This document shows positions 16,594 through 25,478 of a stretch of 64,000 nt of DNA, one piece after another. Made by a program: the position numbers and the translations under genes. Source of the stretch: Clostridium sp. HBUAS56010. Lineage in GTDB: Bacteria > Bacillota > Clostridia > Lachnospirales > Lachnospiraceae. The DNA lies in NCBI RefSeq assembly GCF_007115105.1, contig NZ_SULJ01000001.1:558001-622000 (forward strand), in the 5' to 3' direction. Under the pieces are notes generated by a model, which saw only the letters and a program-made list of their open reading frames with translations, was not told the DNA's origin and searched no databases. Each line of letters opens with the position of its first letter. The first letter of the stretch is position 1.

Positions 16594-17368
16594 AATCGGA
16601 TTCCTTATATTTGGACAGCATAAAAGCTTCCTTTAACTGGTTAAATTCCTGGGATTTACTCCTTGCGATCTGAAAGGAATCTTCCACGTTCTTTAGTTTC
16701 AATATCTTACTGGTGCAATAAACCAGATACTTTAAGTTCACAAGATAACTGTCGTGGGGATATCCAAATCCATGACTTTTCAGTTTTTCATAGATCTTCT
16801 CTAACTTTTCCGGAATCCGGATATCAGGCAGCAGACCATTTTCATCCGGTTTTACACCGTAGATTCTTAAAGATGTTTCTGAAAGGTGCACTCTGGTGTT
16901 TTTCTTATACTTTTCAATATAAACAATATCATCTGCTCTTAAAAACAGTCTTTCCCGATTCATATTAGCCGTAAGAAAAGGAGCCTGACTGAACTCAACC
17001 ATCTTATCTAAAGAATCCTTTATGTAACGGTCCATAATATCTTCCCGCATGGTTTTCATAATATAACGATACGGCTGTACTTCAAAGCTGCGTGGAGATG
17101 GTTCTACAAATCCTGTGTAGAATACTAAAATCACATTATTATCCAGTTCACGAATACGGATTGCAGTCTCTTCTCCATCAATGCCCTCCATCTGGACATC
17201 AAGAAATACGATCGAGAATCGAGTGCTCTTCATTGCCTCTAACAGCAACAGACCAGAATCATATTCATGAATTCTGATTTTTTCTACTTCAGGCATATTC
17301 TTTTCAATACGTTCCGTTAAACGTTTCCGATCTCCTGCATTATCATCACAGATTGCAATCTCAAACAT
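16580..17368 (-). CDS. agrA: AgrA-type LytTR response regulator
   Basis: A 262-aa regulator with an N-terminal receiver domain (acidic pair D8/D9 in AICDDNAGDR, phospho-acceptor D57 in IVFLDVQMEG) and a C-terminal LytTR DNA-binding domain (about 150-255; DIVYIEKYKKNTRVHL, HDSYLVNLKYLV). It is the partner of the overlapping AgrC-like kinase. LytTR proteins bind paired direct repeats about two helical turns apart, which fits the two 22-bp-period arrays found upstream of agrD and of the unknown operon. No such array is visible upstream of agrA itself. Confidence 0.93.
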   Translation of the reverse strand: MFEIAICDDNAGDRKRLTERIEKNMPEVEKIRIHEYDSGLLLLEAMKSTRFSIVFLDVQMEGIDGEETAIRIRELDNNVILVFYTGFVEPSPRSFEVQPYRYIMKTMREDIMDRYIKDSLDKMVEFSQAPFLTANMNRERLFLRADDIVYIEKYKKNTRVHLSETSLRIYGVKPDENGLLPDIRIPEKLEKIYEKLKSHGFGYPHDSYLVNLKYLVYCTSKILKLKNVEDSFQIARSKSQEFNQLKEAFMLSKYKESDYDGK

Positions 17369-17445
17369 AATTCTACCCCTTTGTAAAAGTCGATTTACCT
17401 AAATTATCGGTTAATTTTCATTGATTCATAAGAAAAAGTAAATAA

Positions 17446-17488
17446 AAGATGCCAGAAAACGATATAAAATACAATCTTCCGGCACCTG
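17446..17488 (-). terminator. Intrinsic terminator after the ABC exporter operon
   Basis: On the minus strand GGTGCCGGAAGA pairs with TTTTCTGGCATC (12 pairs with G-T wobbles) and is followed by TTTTATTT. It isolates the exporter from agrA. Confidence 0.75.
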
Positions 17489-17506
17489 TCTGACTATCAT
17501 TCTTTT

Positions 17507-19255
17507 TTACGATACAGCAAACTGGCTATTATAAAGCTGTGCATAAAATCCATCCTGAGACAATAGGTCTTCATGGGTTCCCTGCTCAATGATATGCCCA
17601 TCCTTCATAACCAAAATAACATCAGCCTCTTTGATTGTGGACAAACGGTGAGCAACGATGAAGCTTGTTCTGCCTTTCATCATTTTGTTAAATGCCTTTT
17701 GAATCTTTATCTCTGTTCTGGTATCAATGGAAGATGTCGCTTCATCAAGAATTAACATTGGCGGAAGACACAGCATCACTCTGGCAATACACAGAAGCTG
17801 TTTCTGACCCTGGGACAGATTTCCTCCATCTTCTGTAATGACAGTATGATAGCCTTCCGGCATTCGCTCAATAAAACTGTGAGCATGGGATTCTTTTGCT
17901 GCAGTAATTATCTCCTGGTCTGTTGCGTCCGGTTTTCCATAAGCAATATTCTCCCTGATAGTGCCCGATTTTAACCAGGTTTCCTGTAACACCATACCGT
18001 AATTGGTCCTTAAGCTTTCTCTTGTTATATGCCTGATATCAGTTCCATCAACCTGAATGGAGCCTGAATCCACATCATAAAAGCGCATCAGCAGATTGAT
18101 CACCGTACTTTTCCCACATCCGGTAGGACCTACAATCGCAACCCTCTGCCCGGGCTGAACCAACAGATTCATATGCTCAATCAGAGAAACTTCCGGGTTA
18201 TAGGAGAAGTTCACATCCTGTAAAAGTACCTCTCCTCTGGCATCTTCTAAAACAACTGCATCTTTATCATCGGCAATCTGAGGTTCTTCATCAATCAGCT
18301 CAAACACCCTTGCTGCACAGGCAAGTGCATTCTGAAGTTCTGTAACGACACCAGATATTTCATTAAAAGGTTTTGTATACTGGTTAGCATAATTTAAAAA
18401 GCTGGTAAGCTGCCCCACTGTTAACAGTCCATTGACCGCTGCAAAAGCACCTGCAATCCCCACACACGCATAGACAAAGCTGTTTACAAAACGGGTTGAG
18501 GGGTTGGTGAGAGAAGAAAAAAATGTAGCCTTTAATCCCCATACACGCAGGGTCTCATTAATGGATTCAAACTGATCCTGAGCTTCTTTTTCATGACCAA
18601 ATGCCTGCACTACCTTTTGATTACCCAGCATCTCTTCTATAAGGGAAGTGAGTTCTCCCCGGGTCCTGGACTGCATCTGAAAGAGATGATAAGTTTTTTT
18701 AGCAATAAAACTGGCTGCAAACAGAGAAACCGGAGTTACGATGACCACTACAGCAGCAATAATGGGATTAATGTAGAACATAAAGAATAATGTTCCAATT
18801 ATGGTTAAAACACCGGTAAATAATTGGGTGAATCCCATTAATAACCCATCCGAAAACTGATCAATATCTGCAATGATTCTACTTATTATATCACCATGCG
18901 AGTGAGAATCAATATATTTCAGAGGAAGAATCTCTAATCTTTTAAACGCCTGGGTTCTTATGTCTTTTACTACACGATAAGAGATCCAGTTGTTGCTGTG
19001 GCTCATAATCCACTGAAAAACGGCTGTCAAAAGGATTACAACTCCCATTTGCCTTAAAACCACCCACATGCCCGGAAAGTTAACATCGCCCTTCCCCACA
19101 ATGCAGTCAATGGCACGGCCGATAAGAATCGGTACATAAAGAGTGAGAAGCACCGTAAAAAGTGCACAAAGCAGGGAAGCAGCAACAGCCCATTTATAAC
19201 GGGCAATACAATCCAATACCCGTCTGATGGTTGATTGATGTTTTTTAATTCCCAT
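17507..19255 (-). CDS. ABC exporter half-transporter with canonical ATPase site
   Basis: A 582-aa type IV (exporter) half-transporter: six membrane helices (about 1-310) fused to an ATP-binding domain. Walker A GPTGCGKST, Walker B LILDEATSSID with the catalytic Glu, and switch His in VAHRLSTI are intact, but the signature is LSQGQKQ rather than LSGGQ. That pattern marks one half of an asymmetric heterodimer, paired with the upstream gene. Start: ATG at 19255, preceded by AAGGAGG at 9 nt and 1 nt past the partner's stop; an upstream ATG within the partner gene lacks an RBS. The substrate is unknown (drug, lipid or peptide). Confidence 0.93.
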   Translation of the reverse strand: MGIKKHQSTIRRVLDCIARYKWAVAASLLCALFTVLLTLYVPILIGRAIDCIVGKGDVNFPGMWVVLRQMGVVILLTAVFQWIMSHSNNWISYRVVKDIRTQAFKRLEILPLKYIDSHSHGDIISRIIADIDQFSDGLLMGFTQLFTGVLTIIGTLFFMFYINPIIAAVVVIVTPVSLFAASFIAKKTYHLFQMQSRTRGELTSLIEEMLGNQKVVQAFGHEKEAQDQFESINETLRVWGLKATFFSSLTNPSTRFVNSFVYACVGIAGAFAAVNGLLTVGQLTSFLNYANQYTKPFNEISGVVTELQNALACAARVFELIDEEPQIADDKDAVVLEDARGEVLLQDVNFSYNPEVSLIEHMNLLVQPGQRVAIVGPTGCGKSTVINLLMRFYDVDSGSIQVDGTDIRHITRESLRTNYGMVLQETWLKSGTIRENIAYGKPDATDQEIITAAKESHAHSFIERMPEGYHTVITEDGGNLSQGQKQLLCIARVMLCLPPMLILDEATSSIDTRTEIKIQKAFNKMMKGRTSFIVAHRLSTIKEADVILVMKDGHIIEQGTHEDLLSQDGFYAQLYNSQFAVS

Positions 19256-19256
19256 A

Positions 19257-20987
19257 TTACTGTACCTCCTTTTCGGATAACTGGGATAAACAGATCTCCC
19301 TGTATACTTCACATGACTGCAGTAACTCTTTATGAGGTCCGCACCCTACCATCTTTCCATCATCCAGAACAATGATCTGCTCGGCATTCTTTATGGTAGA
19401 GGCCCTTTGTGACACGATAAATACCGTCATATCTTCCGTTCCTTCTTTGATGGCTTTACGAAGTCTCGCATCTGTAGCAAAATCAAGAGCAGAAGCACTG
19501 TCATCCATAATAAGTATCTGAGGGTTCTTCACAAGGGCTCTTGCTATTGTAAGTCTCTGCCGCTGTCCACCTGATAAGTTTTTGCCCCCTGCCTGAATTA
19601 TGAAATCAAGACCTTGTCCCTTTTCTTCCACAAAATCTTTTGCCTGAGCGATTTCAAGAGCCTTGAAAATCTCTTCATCTGTAGCATCCTTTTTGCCCCA
19701 CTGCATATTTTCCCTGAGAGAACCTTTAAAAAGAACTGATTTCTGAGGTACCATACCAACCATTTCACGGAGCTGCCCCAGAGGATATTCTCTTACATCT
19801 CTTCCGCTTAACCGGACAGAGCCTTCGGTTACATCATAAAACCTGGGAATGAGATTAACCAATGTGGTTTTTCCTGATCCCGTACCACCGATAATTCCTA
19901 TGGTTTCACCAGTCTTCACCTGAAAAGAGATATCACTGAGAGCTGGAGCTTTGGAACCGGAATAGACAAAATTCATATGATCAAATACGACCTTTTCTGA
20001 CTTGGGTTCCTCTTTTATTAAAGCGTGGCTGGTTTCTACAATTCCGGGTTTTTGTTTAAATACAGTACTGATCCGGTTTGCACAGGCAAATGATTTGGAA
20101 ATGGTGATGATTAAATTCGCAAGTTTCACCAGCTCTATAAGAATCTGAGACATATAATTTACCAAAGCCACAACCTGCCCCTGGCTAAGCGCCCCCTGCT
20201 CCACTCTTCCTGCACCAGTCACAATTAAAACAATAATTCCAAGATTTATAATGACATAAGTAAGAGGATTCATAAGTGAGGATATTTTTCCCACAAAAAC
20301 CTGGAACTCAACAAAAAGGCTGTTCTCTTTTTCAAACCTCCGGACCTCATCCTCCTGTCTGTTAAATGCACGGATTACACGAACTCCCAAAAGATTCTCT
20401 CTGGCAGTGAGAAGAACCTGGTCCAGTTGCTTTTGTACTTTCTTATATAATGGCATACTAAGAATCATAATTCCAAATACAACCAAAGTTAAAACAGGAA
20501 TTGTCACTACAAAAACCATCGCTGCTCTGGCATTAATCGTGAAAGCCATAATCATTGCGCCAAATACCACAAAAGGAGATCTTAAAAACAGGCGCAGGAA
20601 CATATTCACTCCTGACTGTACCTGATTTACATCACTGGTCATTCTGGTAATCAGAGTGGCAGTACCCATGGTATCAATCTCCTGATAGGAAAGACTGTTG
20701 ATATGCTTAAACAGATCATTTCTTAAAGAAGTTCCGAAACCAGCCGCTGCTTTAGCTGCAAAATACTGGGCAGTTATGGAACAGGCAAGTCCAATAAGCC
20801 CAAGAAGAACCAGCAGACCACCCATTCGCAGGATATAGGAGGTGTCCTGATTTTTAATCCCCACATCAATGACTTTTGCCATCACAAGAGGTACCAATAA
20901 TTCAAAACTGGCTTCCAGAAGCTTAAATAAAGGCCCCAGAATGCTTTCCAGTTTATACTTTTTTAAATACTTTAGGAGTTCCTTCAT
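19257..20987 (-). CDS. ABC exporter half-transporter with degenerate ATPase site
   Basis: A 576-aa exporter half-transporter with six membrane helices then an ATPase domain. Walker A GGTGSGKTT and signature LSGGQRQR are canonical, but the Walker B catalytic Glu is Asp (LIMDDSASALD) and the switch His is Gln (VSQRASTI). This is the degenerate-site half of a heterodimeric exporter of the TM287/288 type; its partner is translationally coupled downstream. GGAGG precedes the ATG. The promoter is shared with a divergent LysR gene inside a 35-bp palindrome, so LysR control is plausible. Confidence 0.93.
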   Translation of the reverse strand: MKELLKYLKKYKLESILGPLFKLLEASFELLVPLVMAKVIDVGIKNQDTSYILRMGGLLVLLGLIGLACSITAQYFAAKAAAGFGTSLRNDLFKHINSLSYQEIDTMGTATLITRMTSDVNQVQSGVNMFLRLFLRSPFVVFGAMIMAFTINARAAMVFVVTIPVLTLVVFGIMILSMPLYKKVQKQLDQVLLTARENLLGVRVIRAFNRQEDEVRRFEKENSLFVEFQVFVGKISSLMNPLTYVIINLGIIVLIVTGAGRVEQGALSQGQVVALVNYMSQILIELVKLANLIITISKSFACANRISTVFKQKPGIVETSHALIKEEPKSEKVVFDHMNFVYSGSKAPALSDISFQVKTGETIGIIGGTGSGKTTLVNLIPRFYDVTEGSVRLSGRDVREYPLGQLREMVGMVPQKSVLFKGSLRENMQWGKKDATDEEIFKALEIAQAKDFVEEKGQGLDFIIQAGGKNLSGGQRQRLTIARALVKNPQILIMDDSASALDFATDARLRKAIKEGTEDMTVFIVSQRASTIKNAEQIIVLDDGKMVGCGPHKELLQSCEVYREICLSQLSEKEVQ

Positions 20988-21033
20988 TCTAAATTCCTCC
21001 GCTTTACCGATGATATATTTTAGGAATATTATA

Positions 21034-21068
21034 TTGTATTATTATACCAAAATGATATAATAATACAA
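21034..21068. promoter_or_regulatory. 35-bp perfect palindrome holding two overlapping divergent promoters
   Basis: TTGTATTATTATA (21034-21046) and its exact reverse complement (21056-21068) flank a 9-nt centre. Each arm supplies a -35 (TTGTAT) for one direction and a -10 (TATAAT) for the other, both with 16-nt spacers. One promoter serves the ABC exporter (minus), the other the LysR gene (plus). Polymerase could occupy only one at a time. Confidence 0.65.
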
Positions 21069-21108
21069 GTATTAATAGCGAAACAATATAAATTAAAGGA
21101 TGTGCCAA

Positions 21109-22011
21109 ATGAATCCAATTAATTCAAAACAACTTTATTATTTTATAACCGTTGCAGAGACTGGCAGCTTTACTGCCGCCTCAAAAAAACTCGGTTTGTC
21201 GCAACCTCCCTTAAGCAAACAGATTATGCTGCTTGAAGAAGAACTTGGACAAAAACTGTTTGAGAGAGGTCACAAAAAAACTGATCTTACACAAGCAGGA
21301 TCCTTCCTCTATTCCCGTGCCAAAGATATTTTGTCTATGATGGAAGGACTTACAGAAGAACTTCTTCATTTTCCTTCTTCTGCCAGAGGAATCTTAAAGC
21401 TTGGAACCATTTCCTCCTCAGGGAATGTTCTTCAAGTTTTTTTAAAAAAGTTCTGTTCTTCCCACCCCAATGTAAAATTTGAAATTATAGAAGGAAACAC
21501 CTATGAACTGATGGAAAAGATGAAAAACGGGATTATTGAATGCGCCATCGTGCGAACACCGTTTCAATCAGAGGGCTTTGAATGTATCTACGGACAAAAG
21601 GAACCTCTTATGGCTGTTGGAGCACCTGGTTTCTTTTCAGAACTATCATCTGGAGATATACAATTAACGGAACTTTCCGGGAAACCGCTGATCTATTACC
21701 GCCGTTTTGATTCCATTATCTCCACTGCTTTCCAAAACATTGGTCTGGAACCCAATACATTCTGCCGGAGCGATGATGCAAGAACCTGCCTGCAATGGGC
21801 GGAAGCAGGACTTGGAATCGCCCTGGTCCCCTTTTCCATCAGTCAGATGGAACAGCATGACGGTCTTGCCATCCGGCAGATTCAATCAGAATATACCCAG
21901 ACTCAGATTGCCGCCGTATATAAGAAAAATGGATATGTATCCAATATTGCCAGAGAATTTATTACTTGTTTTGGGGAACAGATCTGCGCTCAATCGAACA
22001 GACTTAACTGA
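21109..22011 (+). CDS. LysR-family transcriptional regulator
   Basis: A 300-aa LysR-type regulator: N-terminal winged HTH (about 1-60, LYYFITVAETGSFTAASKKL, QPPLSKQIMLLEEELGQKLFER), linker helix, and a periplasmic-binding-protein-like effector domain (about 90-290). Start: ATG at 21109, with AAAGGA 8 nt upstream; ATG at 21100 overlaps that site. Divergent from the heterodimeric ABC exporter and sharing a palindromic double promoter, it probably controls that exporter and itself. The 3' end overlaps the convergent radical SAM gene by 22 nt. The inducer is unknown. Confidence 0.92.
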   Translation: MNPINSKQLYYFITVAETGSFTAASKKLGLSQPPLSKQIMLLEEELGQKLFERGHKKTDLTQAGSFLYSRAKDILSMMEGLTEELLHFPSSARGILKLGTISSSGNVLQVFLKKFCSSHPNVKFEIIEGNTYELMEKMKNGIIECAIVRTPFQSEGFECIYGQKEPLMAVGAPGFFSELSSGDIQLTELSGKPLIYYRRFDSIISTAFQNIGLEPNTFCRSDDARTCLQWAEAGLGIALVPFSISQMEQHDGLAIRQIQSEYTQTQIAAVYKKNGYVSNIAREFITCFGEQICAQSNRLN

Positions 22012-22880
22012 CTGATCTCATAATTCTTCCGGTAAGCGTGAATGATATCCGTCATCTGATACAGGATGCCATAACGCTGGCACTCTTCTGAAAACACTTT
22101 CCACAGCTTTTTATGAGCCGGACTTGTACATTGGTAGCTGTTCTTATATTGCTGAATGTATTTTGTCACCAGGTCCTCCTGAGGAAATGCCTCCCGCAGA
22201 CGGTCAAAATACCATTCTCTCTGATTGCCGCGGAGTGTTACCCCAAAAGAAGGGTAGATAAAATCTGCACCTGTTTCATGAGCACCTTTGATAAGAGAGC
22301 GGATATTTTCCTCATTGTCTTCTAAAAAAGGAAGAAGGGGCATCATCAAAATCCCTGTAAATATTCCTTTATCTTTTAAAGACTGTATTAAATCAAACCG
22401 TTCAGAAGGAGAAGACACATGGGGTTCAATTTTACCCGCCATACTGTCATCTGCTGTTGTAATGGTTATTTTGCATAAAACAGGGGAATGCTTCATAATT
22501 TCAGACAACACGTCAATATCCCTCTCTAACAATTTACTCTTCGTAGCAATTGCGGCTCCAAAGCCAAGGGAGTCCAGGAGTTCAAGGGCATTGCGTGTCA
22601 GTTTTAATGTTTTTTCAAAAGGATTGTATGGATCACTCATAGCTCCGGTTCCCACCACACTGGATCTGGCTTTGCGCCTTAATTCATCCCGGATGATGCG
22701 CAGGGCATCTTCTTTTACCCGCACCTTATCAAAATGATCAATACGGTAACACTCGGAACGGCTGTCACAATAAATGCAGCCATGACAGCATCCTCTGTAA
22801 ATATTCATGTTATAATCAATTCCAAACCACTGGTCGCTTCCAGACCTGGTAACGATGGTTTTTGCTGGAATGCACTCCAT
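21990..22880 (-). CDS. Radical SAM protein, spore-photolyase-like family
   Basis: A 296-aa radical SAM protein. The cluster-binding motif CCHGCIYC provides Cys-x3-Cys-x2-Cys near the N-terminus after YNMNIYRG, a layout seen in the SplB-like/Rv2578c group of uncharacterised radical SAM proteins. GTGAMSDPYNPFEKTLKLTRNALELL is typical of that group. It would bind a 4Fe-4S cluster and S-adenosylmethionine; the substrate is unknown. Start: ATG at 22880 with AGGAGG 5 nt upstream, 13 codons inside the longest frame. It converges on the LysR gene with a 22-nt overlap. Confidence 0.85.
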   Translation of the reverse strand: MECIPAKTIVTRSGSDQWFGIDYNMNIYRGCCHGCIYCDSRSECYRIDHFDKVRVKEDALRIIRDELRRKARSSVVGTGAMSDPYNPFEKTLKLTRNALELLDSLGFGAAIATKSKLLERDIDVLSEIMKHSPVLCKITITTADDSMAGKIEPHVSSPSERFDLIQSLKDKGIFTGILMMPLLPFLEDNEENIRSLIKGAHETGADFIYPSFGVTLRGNQREWYFDRLREAFPQEDLVTKYIQQYKNSYQCTSPAHKKLWKVFSEECQRYGILYQMTDIIHAYRKNYEISQLSLFD

Positions 22881-23020
22881 TACTTCCTCCTTTTTTCCTT
22901 CTAAAAGCAAAAAATGCAATGCCTTGATCTTTTTTTTGTCCCATGGTAATATTCATATAGCAGTAAGCTTGCTTGCTCTGTCTTTCACAGAAAACAGAGC
23001 ATCAATGGAAAGGAGATCTT

Positions 23021-23857
23021 ATGGTTCAATTTCTTTTACGCTGTAAAGGCATTTATGATAAATATAGCAAAGATGAGATGACTGTGTATGCTGCACAGGC
23101 TTCCTTTTTTTCAATTATTGCTGCATTTCCTTTTATGATGCTTTTGCTGGCTCTGGTGCAATTCATTCCACCGATTACAAAAGCCAACTTATTGCAGCTT
23201 GTCATTACCATTATTCCAAATACCATGCAGATGAACAGCATCATCGTGACAGTTATTGACGATCTTTACACTACCACTCCCCTGGCGGTTCTGTCTGTTT
23301 CCGCAGTGGCTGCAGTCTGGTCTTCTTCCAGAGGAATGCTTAGCATCGAACGGGGGCTTAACCGGGTCTACGGGCAAAGGAAAAAAAGAAATTATCTTGT
23401 AACCAGGATTATATGCGCGGGATATACCATCATTTTCATGGCAATCTGCATCTTAACTCTGGTCCTTCTTGTTCTTGGAGGAACGATACAGAGCTTGCTG
23501 GACCGCCATCTTCCCCTTCTGGCAGAAATCACACAGTATATCATTACATTTCGAACCATGTTATTTTTCATTCTTACCTTTTGCTTTTCAATGCTCTACA
23601 CTTATGTTCCATCAAAAAAACAGAGTTTTTGCAAACAACTTCCCGGAGCTGTCTTTTCCACTCTGGGCTGGATGGCTTTTTCTGCTTTGTTCTCCATTTA
23701 TTTTAACAACTTTGGTAATTATTCTGTTATGTACGGAAGTCTTGCCGCAATTGTCCTGTTAATGCTTTGGCTTTATACCTGTATCTGTATTCTTTTTTTC
23801 GGAGCAGAAATCAACGAAGCCTATTCAGAATATGTCAATGAATCAAAAAGCAGATGA
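23021..23857 (+). CDS. YihY/BrkB-family membrane protein
   Basis: A 278-aa integral membrane protein of the YihY (once called ribonuclease BN) family. Five to six hydrophobic segments are seen, and the family traits TVYAAQASFFSIIAAFPFMMLLLAL, AAVWSSSRGMLSIERGLNRVYG and the C-terminal LLWLYTCICILFFGAEINEAY are present. It is not a nuclease despite the historical name; the function of the family is poorly known. Start: ATG at 23021 with AAGGAG 6 nt upstream. It stands alone between a divergent radical SAM gene and a convergent carboxypeptidase, and ends in a bidirectional terminator. Confidence 0.9.
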   Translation: MVQFLLRCKGIYDKYSKDEMTVYAAQASFFSIIAAFPFMMLLLALVQFIPPITKANLLQLVITIIPNTMQMNSIIVTVIDDLYTTTPLAVLSVSAVAAVWSSSRGMLSIERGLNRVYGQRKKRNYLVTRIICAGYTIIFMAICILTLVLLVLGGTIQSLLDRHLPLLAEITQYIITFRTMLFFILTFCFSMLYTYVPSKKQSFCKQLPGAVFSTLGWMAFSALFSIYFNNFGNYSVMYGSLAAIVLLMLWLYTCICILFFGAEINEAYSEYVNESKSR

Positions 23858-23888
23858 TAAAAGGGCATCTTTTGGACGCCCTTTTATC
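23855..23888. terminator. Bidirectional terminator between yihY-like and carboxypeptidase genes
   Basis: GATAAAAGGGC (23855-23865) pairs with GCCCTTTTATC (23878-23888); each strand ends in a T-rich arm. It serves both convergent genes. Confidence 0.8.
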
Positions 23889-23900
23889 AAATGTTGCTTA

Positions 23901-25394
23901 TCATAACTCATATAGTTTCCCGTATTTTTCTTTTAAGTACTGGATAAAATAACCGGGGTTAAAATCCTCACCTGTCACATCTCTTAATATCTCACGGCTG
24001 GTCTTTAATTTCCCATATTTGTGAATATTATCTCTTAAATAGTCACGGATGACACTGATCTTTCCAGTCCGAAGAAGTTCTTCAAAATCCATCTCTTTTT
24101 TCATATGATAATAGAATTGTGCTCCAAAAGCATTGCCAAGGGCATAAGATGGAAAGTATCCAAAGGAGCTCTGAGACCAGTGAATATCCTGAAGAATTCC
24201 TTCTGAGAACTTTTCGGGGCGCACACCCAGATATTCTTCGTATTTATCCGCCCAGATCTGGGGAAGCTTCTTTAAATCAATCTCATCATTTATAATCATC
24301 TTTTCAATCTCATAACGGATCATAATGTGAAGACTGTAAGTCAATTCATCCGCCTCAGTTCTTATAAGACTGGGTTCTACTTTATTAATTGCCTCAACAA
24401 ATTGTGTTCTGGAGATATCCTTTAGCTGATCTGGATAGAGTTCCTGCAATTTGCCATATAATGGTTCCCAGAATGCACCGTTTCTTCCGATAATATTCTC
24501 AAAGAACCGGGATTGGGATTCATGCATCCCCATAGAAGTTCCCTGTCCAACTAAAGTCTGGGTAATATCATCTCCTATTCCCAATTCATAAAGACCATGT
24601 CCAGCTTCATGGATGACAGAGAACATGGAACTATCCATCTTATCATGATAGCTTGTTGTAATACGGACATCACGGTTATGAAGATTGGTAGTAAAGGGAT
24701 GGGCACTTATGGAAAGAACTCCTTTTTTAAAGTCAAAGCCCACGTACTCAGCAAGAAATCCTGCCATCTTTTTCTGTTTTTCCACAGGATAATTGCCAGT
24801 TAAAAAAGAAGCATCAATGGTCTTTTTGCTTTCCGTGATCTTTTTAAGAAGCGGAACGATCTCTTCTTTAAGCTGTCCAAAAAATTCATCAAGAAGCTCC
24901 GTATTAAAATCCTTTTCATTCTCAGCCAGCATCACATCATATAAAGGCTGATTCTCTTTTTGGCGGTAACTGGCAAATTTTTTCTTAAAACTGATCACCT
25001 TTTCAAGAGTCGGTGCAAAAGAGTCAAAATCCTCATCGGTTCGGGCTTTTGACCAGACCTTTGCCGCTTCTGCTACCAGTTGGGCATTCTCTCTGTATTC
25101 CTCAGAAGGAATGCAAATCAGATTCTCTCTCTCTTCCTTTGCCGCTTTTACAATGGCACGTTCCACAGGGAAAAGACCTTCTTCTTTCTCACAGGCACTG
25201 ATGGCATTGCCTATCTCTTCTCCTGTAAGAATTCCATAGTATTCTCCGGAAAGAGTTCCGATCACTCTTGCTGTATAAGAGCCGGCATCTTCCGGCGCAA
25301 GGGTTTCATTATCCCACTCAAAAAGTATTAAAGCCGTCTGTAATGCCATGGTTTTTTCCAGTAAAGAGGTCAATCTTCCATAATTCTTATTCAT
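23901..25394 (-). CDS. M32-family metallocarboxypeptidase
   Basis: A 497-aa zinc carboxypeptidase of family M32 (Taq carboxypeptidase type), normal length, mainly helical and cytoplasmic. The zinc motif HEAGHGLYE is near 265, followed by the family motif GMHESQSRFFENIIGRN. IRTEADELTYSLHIMIRYEIE and WSQSSFGYFPSYALGNAFGAQFY are also strongly conserved. It removes C-terminal residues from peptides. Start: ATG at 25394 with AGGAG 8 nt upstream; the longer frame adds 20 residues without support. It is the last gene of a minus-strand run of macro, 77-aa and exonuclease genes, 84 nt after the exonuclease. Confidence 0.94.
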   Translation of the reverse strand: MNKNYGRLTSLLEKTMALQTALILFEWDNETLAPEDAGSYTARVIGTLSGEYYGILTGEEIGNAISACEKEEGLFPVERAIVKAAKEERENLICIPSEEYRENAQLVAEAAKVWSKARTDEDFDSFAPTLEKVISFKKKFASYRQKENQPLYDVMLAENEKDFNTELLDEFFGQLKEEIVPLLKKITESKKTIDASFLTGNYPVEKQKKMAGFLAEYVGFDFKKGVLSISAHPFTTNLHNRDVRITTSYHDKMDSSMFSVIHEAGHGLYELGIGDDITQTLVGQGTSMGMHESQSRFFENIIGRNGAFWEPLYGKLQELYPDQLKDISRTQFVEAINKVEPSLIRTEADELTYSLHIMIRYEIEKMIINDEIDLKKLPQIWADKYEEYLGVRPEKFSEGILQDIHWSQSSFGYFPSYALGNAFGAQFYYHMKKEMDFEELLRTGKISVIRDYLRDNIHKYGKLKTSREILRDVTGEDFNPGYFIQYLKEKYGKLYEL

Positions 25395-25478
25395 AGTTTG
25401 TTCTCCTTTATCAAATACAGACATATTCCCTATGAGTGTGTCCAAAGAGTCCAAAAAAATACTTTTGCCTCATCACAT

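Noticed and set aside
22973-23857. Ribonuclease BN annotation for the YihY-like protein
   Set aside because: The name is historical; the sequence is an integral membrane protein with no nuclease motif.
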